Assembly (NCBI GenBank): GCA_004559785.1
Contig: SFXD01000008.1
Span: 1 to 39,297, forward strand
From: a bacterium
GTDB lineage: Bacteria; Bacteroidota; Bacteroidia; Bacteroidales; Bacteroidaceae
DNA length: 39,297 bases
Reading direction: 5' to 3'
Of this stretch, positions 8,493 through 16,301 are shown in pieces. The notes under the pieces were generated by a model. It saw only the letters and a list, made by a program, of their open reading frames with translations, searched no databases and was not told the DNA's origin. A program made the translations under genes and the position numbers. The first letter of the stretch is position 1; each line of letters begins with the position of its first letter.

Positions 8493-9217
8493 AGATTGTC
8501 AGAGGCTATGTCGTACCTTATGTACCTGGACTTCATCCAACGATAGGCAAAGCAGTCGGCAAGCGGACCGAAGAAACGGTTGCTCATGCTGAACTTGGAT
8601 ACCCCAGCCTTACGGGGGAAATGGCGTACGGGTACCTGCTTGACGCACTCTCCCTCAAGCAACATAAGTGCGGGCAGGAATCGGTGCATGCCCTTGAAGA
8701 ACGGTATGCGCCTTGCCACGTCGGTGTGGAGCACCTTGAGCGGGCATCCCGTGTCGGTGGCAGTGTCTCCCGTCATCATGCGGCGGAATGCGTTGGCTAT
8801 CTTCGACTGCACCTTCTTCCAGGCAGAATCCTTACGCCCTACGCGTATGCCCGTTACAAGTGCGTATTCGGGGGCATGGGCAAGCAGGAGGTTGAAATCC
8901 ATGGGGGATGTCTGAAGGTCGGCGTCGATGTACCCCACATAGGGCGAGAGGCATGTGTCGAATCCTGCCTTGATGGCTGCGCTGAGTCCACGGTTGGCGG
9001 CAAAGGAGATGTAGAAGAAGTTGTCGTGCCTGCTGCAGATACGCTCGATGCCAGCAAGGCTTGCGTCCTTGGAGCCGTCGTTGACGAAGAGCACGCAGGT
9101 GCGCAGGGGTGACTGGAGCGCAAACTCGGACAGCTCCTTCTCCAGCCTCTGCATGTTGTCCTCCTCGTTGAAGACGGGGACAATCACGGTAAACTCGTAT
9201 GACGATGTCTTGTTCAT
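8489..9217 (-). CDS. Family 2 glycosyltransferase, DPM1/ArnC-like
   Basis: A 242-residue GT-A fold enzyme without membrane spans. The signatures are TVIVPVFNEEDNMQRLEKEL near the N-terminus, FVNDGSKD and the metal-binding YIDADLQTSP. It resembles dolichol-phosphate mannose synthase and ArnC-type enzymes, which charge polyprenyl phosphate with a sugar on the cytoplasmic face. The ATG at 9217 (MNKTSSYEFTV) was chosen because a good promoter lies at 9260-9290 and any longer form would start inside or upstream of it. It is the first gene of the GT2/LAB_N/GT-C set. ArnC carries two C-terminal spans that this protein lacks, so it must dock on the membrane or on the LAB_N protein. Confidence 0.85.
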   Translation of the reverse strand: MNKTSSYEFTVIVPVFNEEDNMQRLEKELSEFALQSPLRTCVLFVNDGSKDASLAGIERICSRHDNFFYISFAANRGLSAAIKAGFDTCLSPYVGYIDADLQTSPMDFNLLLAHAPEYALVTGIRVGRKDSAWKKVQSKIANAFRRMMTGDTATDTGCPLKVLHTDVARRIPFFKGMHRFLPALMLLEGECVKQVPVRHFPRKAGVSKFSMSNRFFGPLADCFAYRWMKSRYIRYDIASDNL

Positions 9218-9259
9218 TGTTGTGTTGGCCTGTTTCCTATATATTATATATAATGTATG

Positions 9260-9290
9260 CAAATGTAGGTGATTTCGGTTGCATTGCAAA
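9260..9290 (-). promoter_or_regulatory. Promoter of the GT2/LAB_N/GT-C operon
   Basis: On the minus strand TTTG (9290-9287), a 19-nt spacer and TACATTTG (9267-9260) match the Bacteroidetes consensus fully. It shows that the three-gene glycosylation set can be transcribed independently of the upstream peptidase and amidase genes, and it supports the GT2 start at 9217. Confidence 0.75.
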
Positions 9291-9312
9291 GTCAATGGTG
9301 TGGCAAATCCTG

Positions 9313-10131
9313 TCAATGTTCGCTAAATGTACAGGAAAAGCGTGTTTCCGTAGCGTCGAGGCATATATGGTCGGCGTCACGCAACACAGGGAACTTCTCC
9401 CTGAAGCGTCTGAGGCCGTCTACGTCTATCTCCACGGATGCTGTGCCTGCCTTGCCATCTGTGCAGGAGGAAAGCGTATTTCCGTAGGGGTCTATGCACA
9501 CCGTGCCTCCGTCGTAATGGCAGAGAGGGTCGCTGCCTATGCGGTTGATGCCACAAACGTAGCACTGGTTCTCAATCGCCCTGGCGCGGAGCAGCGTGTC
9601 CCATACGTGCCGGCGTGACGAAGGCCATGATGCCACGTACAGTATGCAGTCGTATGAGGCAAGGGTTGGCGAGCCTGCCGCGTACTCATTGCGTGAGAAG
9701 GCAGGGAATCTCAGGTCGTAGCATATTTGCAGCAGATAGCGCACTCCCCTCCACTCGGCTATGGTGGGTAAGGTGCCACGTTCGAAGGCATCGCCCTCGC
9801 CTCCGTAGGTGAAGGTATGCCTCTTGTCGTAGTGTGCCTCCCTCCCGTCGGGCATGACGAAATGGAAGCGGTTGTACCATTTGCCCGACTCAGGCGTGGC
9901 GACGCTGCCGGCTATGGCGGCATTGGTTGCCCGTGCCATGTCCTTCATCCATTGTATCGTGCCTTCAGGGTCATAGGCAGGGTTGCACGGCTTGACGCTG
10001 AAGCCGTAGTCCCACATCTCGGGCAGTACATACAGGTCGCTGCCGGGGGTGGACAATATGGCATCCTTGGCTGCCTGCCTGTTTGCGGCAGGTTGTGCCC
10101 ATGCAATATCCTGCTGTAGGAGAGTTATCAC
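9313..10131 (-). CDS. Nitrilase-superfamily amidase (omega-amidase-like)
   Basis: A 272-residue carbon-nitrogen hydrolase with the complete catalytic triad: Glu38 (LPEMW), Lys103 (YDKRHTF) and Cys137 (LLQICYDLRFP). The closest types I recognise are the YafV/Nit2 omega-amidases, which hydrolyse alpha-keto acid amides left by glutamine transaminases. The start is the GTG at 10131, which overlaps the peptidase stop (GTGA, 10128-10131) and places VITLLQQDIAW at the N-terminus, where the first beta strand of the family belongs. Reading further upstream only gives another frame of the peptidase gene. It is translationally coupled to the S46 peptidase, which fits amino-acid and peptide catabolism. 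Confidence 0.85.
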   Translation of the reverse strand: MITLLQQDIAWAQPAANRQAAKDAILSTPGSDLYVLPEMWDYGFSVKPCNPAYDPEGTIQWMKDMARATNAAIAGSVATPESGKWYNRFHFVMPDGREAHYDKRHTFTYGGEGDAFERGTLPTIAEWRGVRYLLQICYDLRFPAFSRNEYAAGSPTLASYDCILYVASWPSSRRHVWDTLLRARAIENQCYVCGINRIGSDPLCHYDGGTVCIDPYGNTLSSCTDGKAGTASVEIDVDGLRRFREKFPVLRDADHICLDATETRFSCTFSEH

Positions 10132-12284
10132 AGTCCCATTTCCCTTATGAGGTGATCTGCCTTGCCCCACTTGTCGATGAGGAACAGCACGTAGCGTATG
10201 TCCACGCCTATGCACCTCTGCAGGTCTGGCTCGAAATTGATGTCGCCGGACATCGACTCCCAGTTGCCGTCGAAGGCAAGTCCGATGAGTTCGCCATTGC
10301 CATTGAACATGGGGCTGCCGGAGTTGCCTCCCGTAATGTCGTTGTTGGAGATGAAGCACAGGTGCATGTCCCCAGTGCCCTTGTCGGCATACCTGCCCCA
10401 TTTGCCCTCTTGCATCAGGCTGATGATGTCGGCCTCCAGCTTGTAGTCCTCTATCTCGTCCTGCTTGGCAGCCTTGTCAAGCAGGCTCTGTGCATTGGTA
10501 TAGTACTGGAAGTGCTGACCCTGTGCGGTGTAATCCTGTATGTACCCGTATGAGAGGCGCAGCGTGAAGTTGGCATCGCTGTAGTGTGGCTCTTCCTGTT
10601 CCATTTCCAGCAGGGCCTGTGTCAGCAGGTGCTCGTTGTAGCTGATTACCTTGCTGCTTTCCTTCATGCTCCCGAATATCTCCTGCGACTTGTCTGCTAC
10701 TTGCTGGGCGTATGTCAGTGCGGGGTCGGTGTCGCGCAGGGTGCTGTCTGCCAGCAACTTGTCGAGGCAGTCGGGACTGGTACATATCGTGTTGGCAAAC
10801 AGGTGGCGTGCGAAGGCCTTGCAGTCGGCACCGAAATCCCCGTCCACGCTTTGGTAGAACCGGGGCATGTACTGCTCGCCCTTCACCTGCTCGCGGTAGT
10901 ATTGCATGAGGGTAGCCATGGTGCTCTCGTCGAGCCTGGCATCATAGTCCTTGAAGAACTTGCCGAGGCTTTCCCTCGTGGAAGCTATCTGTGCGCTGTC
11001 GGCATCCTGCGACATGCGGTTGAGGATGTTCGCCACGCGGTATATTTCTATTCCCCTGTTGAAGGTCTCGCTGAAGAAGCCTGATGCGCGTATCGCCTCC
11101 CTTCGGTCGGCGTATGCCTTCCCAAGGCTTTGGAACATGTCTCCGAAGCGTCTTTGCAGGCTCTCGTCGGCCGAATACCATTTCCTGATTCTCGACTCCA
11201 GGTCCTGCTTCTGCCCGATGACGTTCAGTTCCTTGATGGCCTTGTTCATGCCAATGGAGTTCTTCCAATAGTTGCTGCTCGAAGCCCACTTGGAGGCGTA
11301 CTTGATGGCTACTGCCCTGTCTGCGTCCATGAACTCCTTCCACACCTCCTGCTTCTTGCCACGCACCTGTATGGTGCTGACGTTGCGGGCATTGATGCGT
11401 TCGTCTATTCCCCATGAGCTGAGGTATCGGCTGGTGCTGCCGGGGTAGCCCATGGTCATGCAGTAGTCGCCGGGGCGGTAGCCTTCCGTACTTACCCTTG
11501 CCCATCGCTTGGGATGCAGTGGTTGGTTGTCGGGGCTGTAATATGCCGGTTCTCCTTGCTTGTCTGCATAAATGCGAAAGACGCTGAAATCGCTTGTCTG
11601 CCTTGGCCACATCCAGTTGTCGGTATCTCCGCCGAACTTGCCGAGAGTTTCGGTAGGTGTAAACACAAGCCTTACGTCGTTATAGACCTTGTAGAAACTT
11701 ACGTAGTAGGCGTTGCCACCGTAATAGCTCTTCACCTGGCACTCCAGTCCGGGATTTGCAGCCGTGTATTCGTCTTCCACTGCCGAGCAGATGCTGTCGA
11801 GGCAGTTGTGGTTGATGTCTGCGGCAGGAGTGGATGGATTGGCTTGGTATAGGCTGTCGAGTGCGAGCATCACCCTGCCCGTGCAGTCCTCCGTGCGCTG
11901 GAGGAACTTGACAAACAGTCCGTCAACGGGTCGCTCCTCGCTATGGTTGCGTGCCACGAATCCGTTCTTCAGTATGTCGTCTTCTGGGGTAGAGAGTTTC
12001 TGTATGGCACCATAGCCGCAATGGTGGTTGGTGAATACCAGTCCATCGGGGCTGACTACGACTCCGGAGCAGAAATCTCCAAAGTCCACCACGGCATCCT
12101 TCAGGCTCGTTCCGTCGGTGCCGTACAATTGGCTCTGTGTCAGTTGCAGTCCCAGTTCCTTCATCACCTGTGCGGTCTTACCGTCGATGTTGCTGAGCAT
12201 CCACATGCCCTCGTCTGCGTGCGAAGGCATGCCTGTAGAGGCGAGAGCGGCGCATGCCACGATTGTCTTCGAAATATTGTTCAT
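10128..12284 (-). CDS. dpp7: S46 family dipeptidyl-peptidase, DPP7 type
   Basis: A 718-residue secreted serine peptidase with a signal peptide ending near PSHA (residue 23). The catalytic His lies in VFTNHHCGYG and the catalytic serine is Ser655 (GGNSGSPMF). S46 enzymes release dipeptides from the N-termini of peptides in the periplasm of asaccharolytic and mixed-feeding Bacteroidetes. Specificity in the family depends on the residue at 673: Gly in DPP7 (hydrophobic P1), Arg in DPP11 (acidic P1). Here it is Gly673 (LAFDGNWE), and Ser655 and residue 673 fall at the same numbers as in the characterised enzymes. Its ATG is 42 nt after the helicase stop, and I saw no clean promoter there, so read-through from the helicase gene is possible. 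Confidence 0.93.
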   Translation of the reverse strand: MNNISKTIVACAALASTGMPSHADEGMWMLSNIDGKTAQVMKELGLQLTQSQLYGTDGTSLKDAVVDFGDFCSGVVVSPDGLVFTNHHCGYGAIQKLSTPEDDILKNGFVARNHSEERPVDGLFVKFLQRTEDCTGRVMLALDSLYQANPSTPAADINHNCLDSICSAVEDEYTAANPGLECQVKSYYGGNAYYVSFYKVYNDVRLVFTPTETLGKFGGDTDNWMWPRQTSDFSVFRIYADKQGEPAYYSPDNQPLHPKRWARVSTEGYRPGDYCMTMGYPGSTSRYLSSWGIDERINARNVSTIQVRGKKQEVWKEFMDADRAVAIKYASKWASSSNYWKNSIGMNKAIKELNVIGQKQDLESRIRKWYSADESLQRRFGDMFQSLGKAYADRREAIRASGFFSETFNRGIEIYRVANILNRMSQDADSAQIASTRESLGKFFKDYDARLDESTMATLMQYYREQVKGEQYMPRFYQSVDGDFGADCKAFARHLFANTICTSPDCLDKLLADSTLRDTDPALTYAQQVADKSQEIFGSMKESSKVISYNEHLLTQALLEMEQEEPHYSDANFTLRLSYGYIQDYTAQGQHFQYYTNAQSLLDKAAKQDEIEDYKLEADIISLMQEGKWGRYADKGTGDMHLCFISNNDITGGNSGSPMFNGNGELIGLAFDGNWESMSGDINFEPDLQRCIGVDIRYVLFLIDKWGKADHLIREMGL

Positions 12285-12326
12285 GTCAAAAGTTAATAGT
12301 AAAGTCCTGTGTGTTGGTTTTTTTCC

Positions 12327-14324
12327 TTATTCTTTCCTTGGTTTGCGTCTTGCCCATCCCTCCTCGCTGAAGTCGGGAATCTCACCCACGAGTCCGTCGT
12401 TCATCATTTTCTCAGCCTTGCGTTGGGACTTGGTTTTCTTCGTCTTGCCCTCGTTGTCTGCCAGGAATTCCATCCAGTCGGCCTTCTCGTATTTCCTGCC
12501 CCTTGGCGACGTGTATCCACGTTCCTCTCTCGTGGGCTTGGCTTTCCTTTCCTTCTTGCTTCCGTCATGGCCTTCTGCCTTGGCGTAGTCTTTCCTTGCG
12601 CTATCCTTCGGCTTGCTGCCATGATGCCTGCGTTGGTTGCCCTTCCTGCCATTGTCCTGGTCAGCGGGCACGGGGCTGCTGAGGTCGGCAACCACGCTCC
12701 TTCCCTTGACGGTGACACCGTGCTTCAGTGACGATATCACCCTGTCGGCATCAGCCTCAGCCACCTCCACGAAGGAGAAGTTCTTCATGAGGTCGATGCG
12801 TCCTATCTCGACCTTGTTGCCCTTTACGTTGTTGTTTATCATTGCAATGATTTCCCTGGCGAACATGCCGTCCATCTTGCCCACGTTGAGGAAGAGCCTC
12901 TTGTATCCGGCCTCTGCGGTACGCTCGCCTTTCTTGCGTCCCTTGTCCTTGCCCCTGGCCTTGCCGTCGGAGGGAGAGGTCAGTTCGGGCGCATTGGCAT
13001 AGTACTGTAGGAACCGTCCGAACTCGCGGCTTAGTATGCGCTTGATGAGGTCTTCCTTGTCAAGCCATTCCCATCTCTTGCGCACGTCGTCCATGAAGGG
13101 AGCGATTTCCTCCTCGTCCACCTCCACGCGCTCGATGTCGTCTATGACGTGGTAAAGTTGCTTGCTGCATATTTCCTTGGGCTCGGGCATGGTTCCCACG
13201 GTGAACTGCTTCTGTATGATTTTCTCCACCTGCCGTATGCGTGGCTTCTCCCTCATGTTTACGATGCAGATGCTTGTCCCCTTCTTGCCTGCCCTGCCTG
13301 TACGTCCGCTGCGGTGTGTATACACCTCAACGTCGTCGGGCATTCCATAATTGATGACGTGTGTCAGGTCGTCGACGTCCAGTCCCCTTGCCGCCACGTC
13401 GGTGGCAATGAGCAACTGCGTACGGTGCTGCCTGAATTTCTGCATGGTAAGGTCGCGCTGCTGTTGCGAGAGGTCTCCGTGCAATGCGTCGGCATTGTAC
13501 CCGTCGCGTATCAGGTTGTCGGCCACTTCCTGCGTCTCAATCTTCGTTCGGCAGAAGATGATGGCGTATATCCTTGGGTAATAATCCACTATGCGCTTCA
13601 GGGCAAGGTACTTGTCCTTGGCGTGTACCATGTAGAAGATGTGGTTGACGTTCTCGGCACCTTCGTTGCGGCTGCCGACCTGTATTTCCTTCTTGTCCTT
13701 GAGGTAATTCTGTGCTATGCGCTCTATCTCCTTGCTCATGGTGGCGCTGAAGAGCAGTGTCCTGTGCCCCTCGGGTATTCCGCCAAGGATGGAGTCCAAG
13801 TCCTCCTGGAATCCCATGGACAGCATCTCGTCTGCTTCGTCGAGAACCAGGTAGCGTACGTCCGACATGTTGGCGGCCCCACGTTTCATCAGGTCTATCA
13901 GTCGCCCCGGAGTGGCTACGACGATGTCGATGCCGGACTTCAGAGCCCTAATCTGCGGTTCGATGTTGGCACCTCCGTACACAGCCAGTATCTTCAGCGA
14001 AGGAAGGAATTTCCCGAACCCTTCCATGTCGTCGGCTATCTGCAGGCAAAGTTCACGAGTTGGTGCCAGTACCAGGGCGTAGGGGCTTTTCTTGCCTTCG
14101 GCCGCAATGGATGTGAGGGAGGCTCCTCTCTGCAGGATTGGCAGTCCGTAGGCAGCTGTCTTGCCTGTACCTGTCTGTGCTAAAGCCACCAGGTCGCTGT
14201 TCTCGTTCTCGTCGAGCAGGAAGGGTATAACTTCCTCCTGCACTGGCATGGGATGCTCGTATCCCTGTTCTTCGATGGCTTGGAGCAACTCGTTGCCAAG
14301 CCCTAATTCAAGAAAAGTCTTCAT
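12327..14324 (-). CDS. DEAD-box ATP-dependent RNA helicase with DbpA-like RNA-binding domain
   Basis: A 665-residue DEAD-box helicase of the DeaD/CsdA group. Visible motifs are Walker A (AQTGTGKTAAYGLP), DEAD (VLDEADEMLSMGF), SAT (LLFSATMSKE) and motif VI (HRSGRTGRAGKKG). About residues 475-560 form a DbpA-type RRM (KRLFLNVGKMDGMFAREIIA), followed by a long lysine- and arginine-rich tail that probably adds nonspecific RNA affinity. Such enzymes assist ribosome assembly and mRNA turnover, often in the cold. The ATG at 14324 (MKTFLELGLG) was chosen because the promoter at 14334-14365 would start transcription within a few bases of it, whereas the upstream TTG at 14336 lies inside the -7 box. 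The mRNA is therefore leaderless or nearly so. Confidence 0.93.
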   Translation of the reverse strand: MKTFLELGLGNELLQAIEEQGYEHPMPVQEEVIPFLLDENENSDLVALAQTGTGKTAAYGLPILQRGASLTSIAAEGKKSPYALVLAPTRELCLQIADDMEGFGKFLPSLKILAVYGGANIEPQIRALKSGIDIVVATPGRLIDLMKRGAANMSDVRYLVLDEADEMLSMGFQEDLDSILGGIPEGHRTLLFSATMSKEIERIAQNYLKDKKEIQVGSRNEGAENVNHIFYMVHAKDKYLALKRIVDYYPRIYAIIFCRTKIETQEVADNLIRDGYNADALHGDLSQQQRDLTMQKFRQHRTQLLIATDVAARGLDVDDLTHVINYGMPDDVEVYTHRSGRTGRAGKKGTSICIVNMREKPRIRQVEKIIQKQFTVGTMPEPKEICSKQLYHVIDDIERVEVDEEEIAPFMDDVRKRWEWLDKEDLIKRILSREFGRFLQYYANAPELTSPSDGKARGKDKGRKKGERTAEAGYKRLFLNVGKMDGMFAREIIAMINNNVKGNKVEIGRIDLMKNFSFVEVAEADADRVISSLKHGVTVKGRSVVADLSSPVPADQDNGRKGNQRRHHGSKPKDSARKDYAKAEGHDGSKKERKAKPTREERGYTSPRGRKYEKADWMEFLADNEGKTKKTKSQRKAEKMMNDGLVGEIPDFSEEGWARRKPRKE

Positions 14325-14333
14325 AATCGGGTG

Positions 14334-14365
14334 CAAAGTTACGATTAAGCGAGCGAAATACCAAA
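14334..14365 (-). promoter_or_regulatory. Promoter of the DEAD helicase, conserved-spacer type
   Basis: On the minus strand TTTG (14365-14362), a 20-nt spacer containing TTTCGCTCGCTTA, and TAACTTTG (14341-14334). The spacer is nearly identical to those of the leuS and greA promoters at 23929-23960 and 34867-34898. Confidence 0.85.
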
Positions 14366-14460
14366 TTTATTTGAGTATTTCCGAGCGAGAGAAACTTCGA
14401 ACTGAGTTCAAAGTTAGACAAAAATTTGCACACATTATTCATTAAAGCAAAAAAAAAAAG

Positions 14461-14468
14461 TAACTTTG
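14461..14468 (+). promoter_or_regulatory. -7 box of the patatin/PfkB operon
   Basis: TAACTTTG matches TAnnTTTG exactly. The nearest TTTG upstream (14425-14428) is 32 nt away, too far for a standard -33 box, and a run of A residues lies between. Transcription would start near 14475. Confidence 0.5.
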
Positions 14469-14494
14469 TACTTCAAAATATGTTTTTTTTGGAA

Positions 14495-15346
14495 ATGAAG
14501 ACGGGTCTTGTTCTGGAGGGAGGAGGGCTTAGAGCCCTGTTCACGGCAGGTGTGATTGATGTCATGATGGAGAACGGCATCACCTTCGATGCTATGGTGG
14601 GTGTGTCCGCCGGGGCTACTTTTGGATGCAACTTCAAGTCGGGTCAGGTAGGACGTGCGCTTCGCTACAACATGCGTTTCCGCCACGACCCTCGATACAT
14701 GGGAATCCGTTCGCTCGTGAGGACGGGAGACCTTGTAGGAGCGGAATTCAGTTACCATACCCTGCCCGACGAGCTCGACGTCTTCGACAACACAGCCTTC
14801 AGGAGCAATCCCATGGAGTTCTACTGCGTGTGCACCGACGTGGAGACTGCCGAACCCGTGTACAGGAAGATTGACGACATGGACTACGAAGGCCTGGAAT
14901 GGATACGCGCATCTGCCTCCATGCCCATAGTGTCAAAGCCCGTGCACCTTGGGGGAAGGGCTTATCTTGACGGCGGCATAGCCGACTCCATCCCGTTGAA
15001 GTTCATGCAAGGGCTTGGCTGCGAGAGATGCGTGGTAGTGCTGACGCAGCCAAAGGGATTCTACAAGACAAGGACGAAGCTCATACCACTCTTCAAGTTG
15101 CTCATGCGCCGCTACCCTGCCATCATACGTGGCATGGAGCGTAGGCATCTGATGTACAACGAGCAACTGCGCTATCTCGCCCAGCAGGAGGACCTGGGAA
15201 ACATCTTGGTCGTTTGTCCCGGCGATGCCCTGGCAATAGGGCGTACGGAGCAGAACGCCAGGAAGATGGAGAGGGCATACCGCATGGGCAGGCAGGAGGC
15301 GGCGGACAAACTTGGCAGGATGATGGATTTCCTGTCAAAAAAATGA
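14495..15346 (+). CDS. Patatin-like phospholipase
   Basis: A 283-residue serine acyl hydrolase of the bacterial patatin family. It has the oxyanion loop GGGLR (residues 9-13), the nucleophile elbow GVSAG with Ser38 and the catalytic Asp159 in YLDGGIAD, so the Ser-Asp dyad is complete. There is no signal peptide, which points to a cytoplasmic or membrane-associated lipase. It resembles YjjU-type proteins that end in a short basic helical region. The ATG at 14495 puts the oxyanion loop at its usual distance from the start; an ATG at 14480 would add five residues. Its stop is 10 nt before the PfkB kinase gene, so they are probably cotranscribed although no shared pathway is obvious. Confidence 0.88.
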   Translation: MKTGLVLEGGGLRALFTAGVIDVMMENGITFDAMVGVSAGATFGCNFKSGQVGRALRYNMRFRHDPRYMGIRSLVRTGDLVGAEFSYHTLPDELDVFDNTAFRSNPMEFYCVCTDVETAEPVYRKIDDMDYEGLEWIRASASMPIVSKPVHLGGRAYLDGGIADSIPLKFMQGLGCERCVVVLTQPKGFYKTRTKLIPLFKLLMRRYPAIIRGMERRHLMYNEQLRYLAQQEDLGNILVVCPGDALAIGRTEQNARKMERAYRMGRQEAADKLGRMMDFLSKK

Positions 15347-15356
15347 TTAGGATGTT

Positions 15357-16301
15357 ATGGAAGGACGTAGGATAATAGGGATAGGCGAGACGATACTCGA
15401 CATCCTCTTCAAGGATGGCAAGCCGGTGGCAGCAGTGCCTGGCGGCAGCAGCTTCAACAGCATCGTCAGCATAGGACGTACGGGACTGCCGTGCGCCTTC
15501 GTGGGATATACGGGTGCCGATGCAGTAGGCAGGCAGACGGTGCGCTTCATGCAGGAGAACAATGTCGGCACGGAGTATTTCCGTGTGCGCGAAGACGAGA
15601 AGAGTGCCGTCAGCCTTGCATTCCTGGCCTCGGACGGAGATGCCAGTTACGTCTTCTACAAGCAGCCGCCCAGCATGGGCGACGACTGGCATCTGCCTCA
15701 GTTGGCGCAGGGAGACATCATGCTGTTCGGCTCGTACTACGCTGCTTGCCGTGGCACACGCGCCGTGATAGAGCAGATGCTCGGCATGGCTGAAAGGAAT
15801 GGGGCGATAGTATACTACGACCTGAACTTCCGGCGCAGCCACCAGCATGAGTTGCAGGCGCTGATGCCTGCCATACTGGGCAACTTCGGCAAGAGCACGG
15901 TGGTAAGGGGTAGTGCGGACGACTTCGAGGTAATGTATGGAACGCGCGATGCGGAATATATCTACAGGAACCACATAAGTGCACGTTGCCCCGTCTTCAT
16001 CTGTACGGCAGGAGCGGGGGCGGTGACGGTGTGCACGCCCAAGGGCTGCACCAGCTTCGACGTGCCGCCAGTGGAAGGGGTTGTCAGCACCGTAGGTGCA
16101 GGTGACAACTTCAATGCCGGCTTCACCTGCGCCCTTGTCCGCGACGGCATACGCAGGGAGGACATTGCCACGCTTACCCAAAGCCAGTGGGAGAGGCTCG
16201 TCGCCACGGCAAGCCTCTTTGCGGCAGAGGCCTGCAGGAGCACGGACAACTACGTAAGCCGCGACTTCGCCCTCGGCATGGGATTGGCAAGTCCTACTTG
16301 A
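15357..16301 (+). CDS. PfkB-family sugar kinase
   Basis: A 314-residue ribokinase/PfkB-fold kinase. The N-terminal glycine motif (VPGGSSFNSIVSIGRTGL, about 28-44) and the C-terminal signature with the catalytic base Asp250 (STVGAGDNFNAGF) are both intact. These enzymes phosphorylate sugars such as fructose, ribose or nucleosides using ATP; fructokinase is a common annotation for this type, but the substrate cannot be read from the sequence. It follows the patatin gene by 10 nt. Its last eight bases overlap the end of the convergent rdgB-porZ gene, so the two transcripts are complementary at their 3' ends. Confidence 0.88.
   Translation: MEGRRIIGIGETILDILFKDGKPVAAVPGGSSFNSIVSIGRTGLPCAFVGYTGADAVGRQTVRFMQENNVGTEYFRVREDEKSAVSLAFLASDGDASYVFYKQPPSMGDDWHLPQLAQGDIMLFGSYYAACRGTRAVIEQMLGMAERNGAIVYYDLNFRRSHQHELQALMPAILGNFGKSTVVRGSADDFEVMYGTRDAEYIYRNHISARCPVFICTAGAGAVTVCTPKGCTSFDVPPVEGVVSTVGAGDNFNAGFTCALVRDGIRREDIATLTQSQWERLVATASLFAAEACRSTDNYVSRDFALGMGLASPT

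Noticed and set aside
10132..10401. N-terminal extension of the nitrilase-type gene
   Set aside because: It is the peptidase gene read in another frame; the GTG at 10131 overlapping the peptidase stop gives the expected family N-terminus.
12285..12326. Promoter for the S46 peptidase
   Set aside because: TAACTTTTG on the minus strand at about 12295-12287 has one base too many for TAnnTTTG and lacks a -33 box.
13149..14183. 344-codon open frame antisense to the DEAD helicase
   Set aside because: It mirrors conserved helicase motifs on the other strand; no domain, promoter or plausible start.
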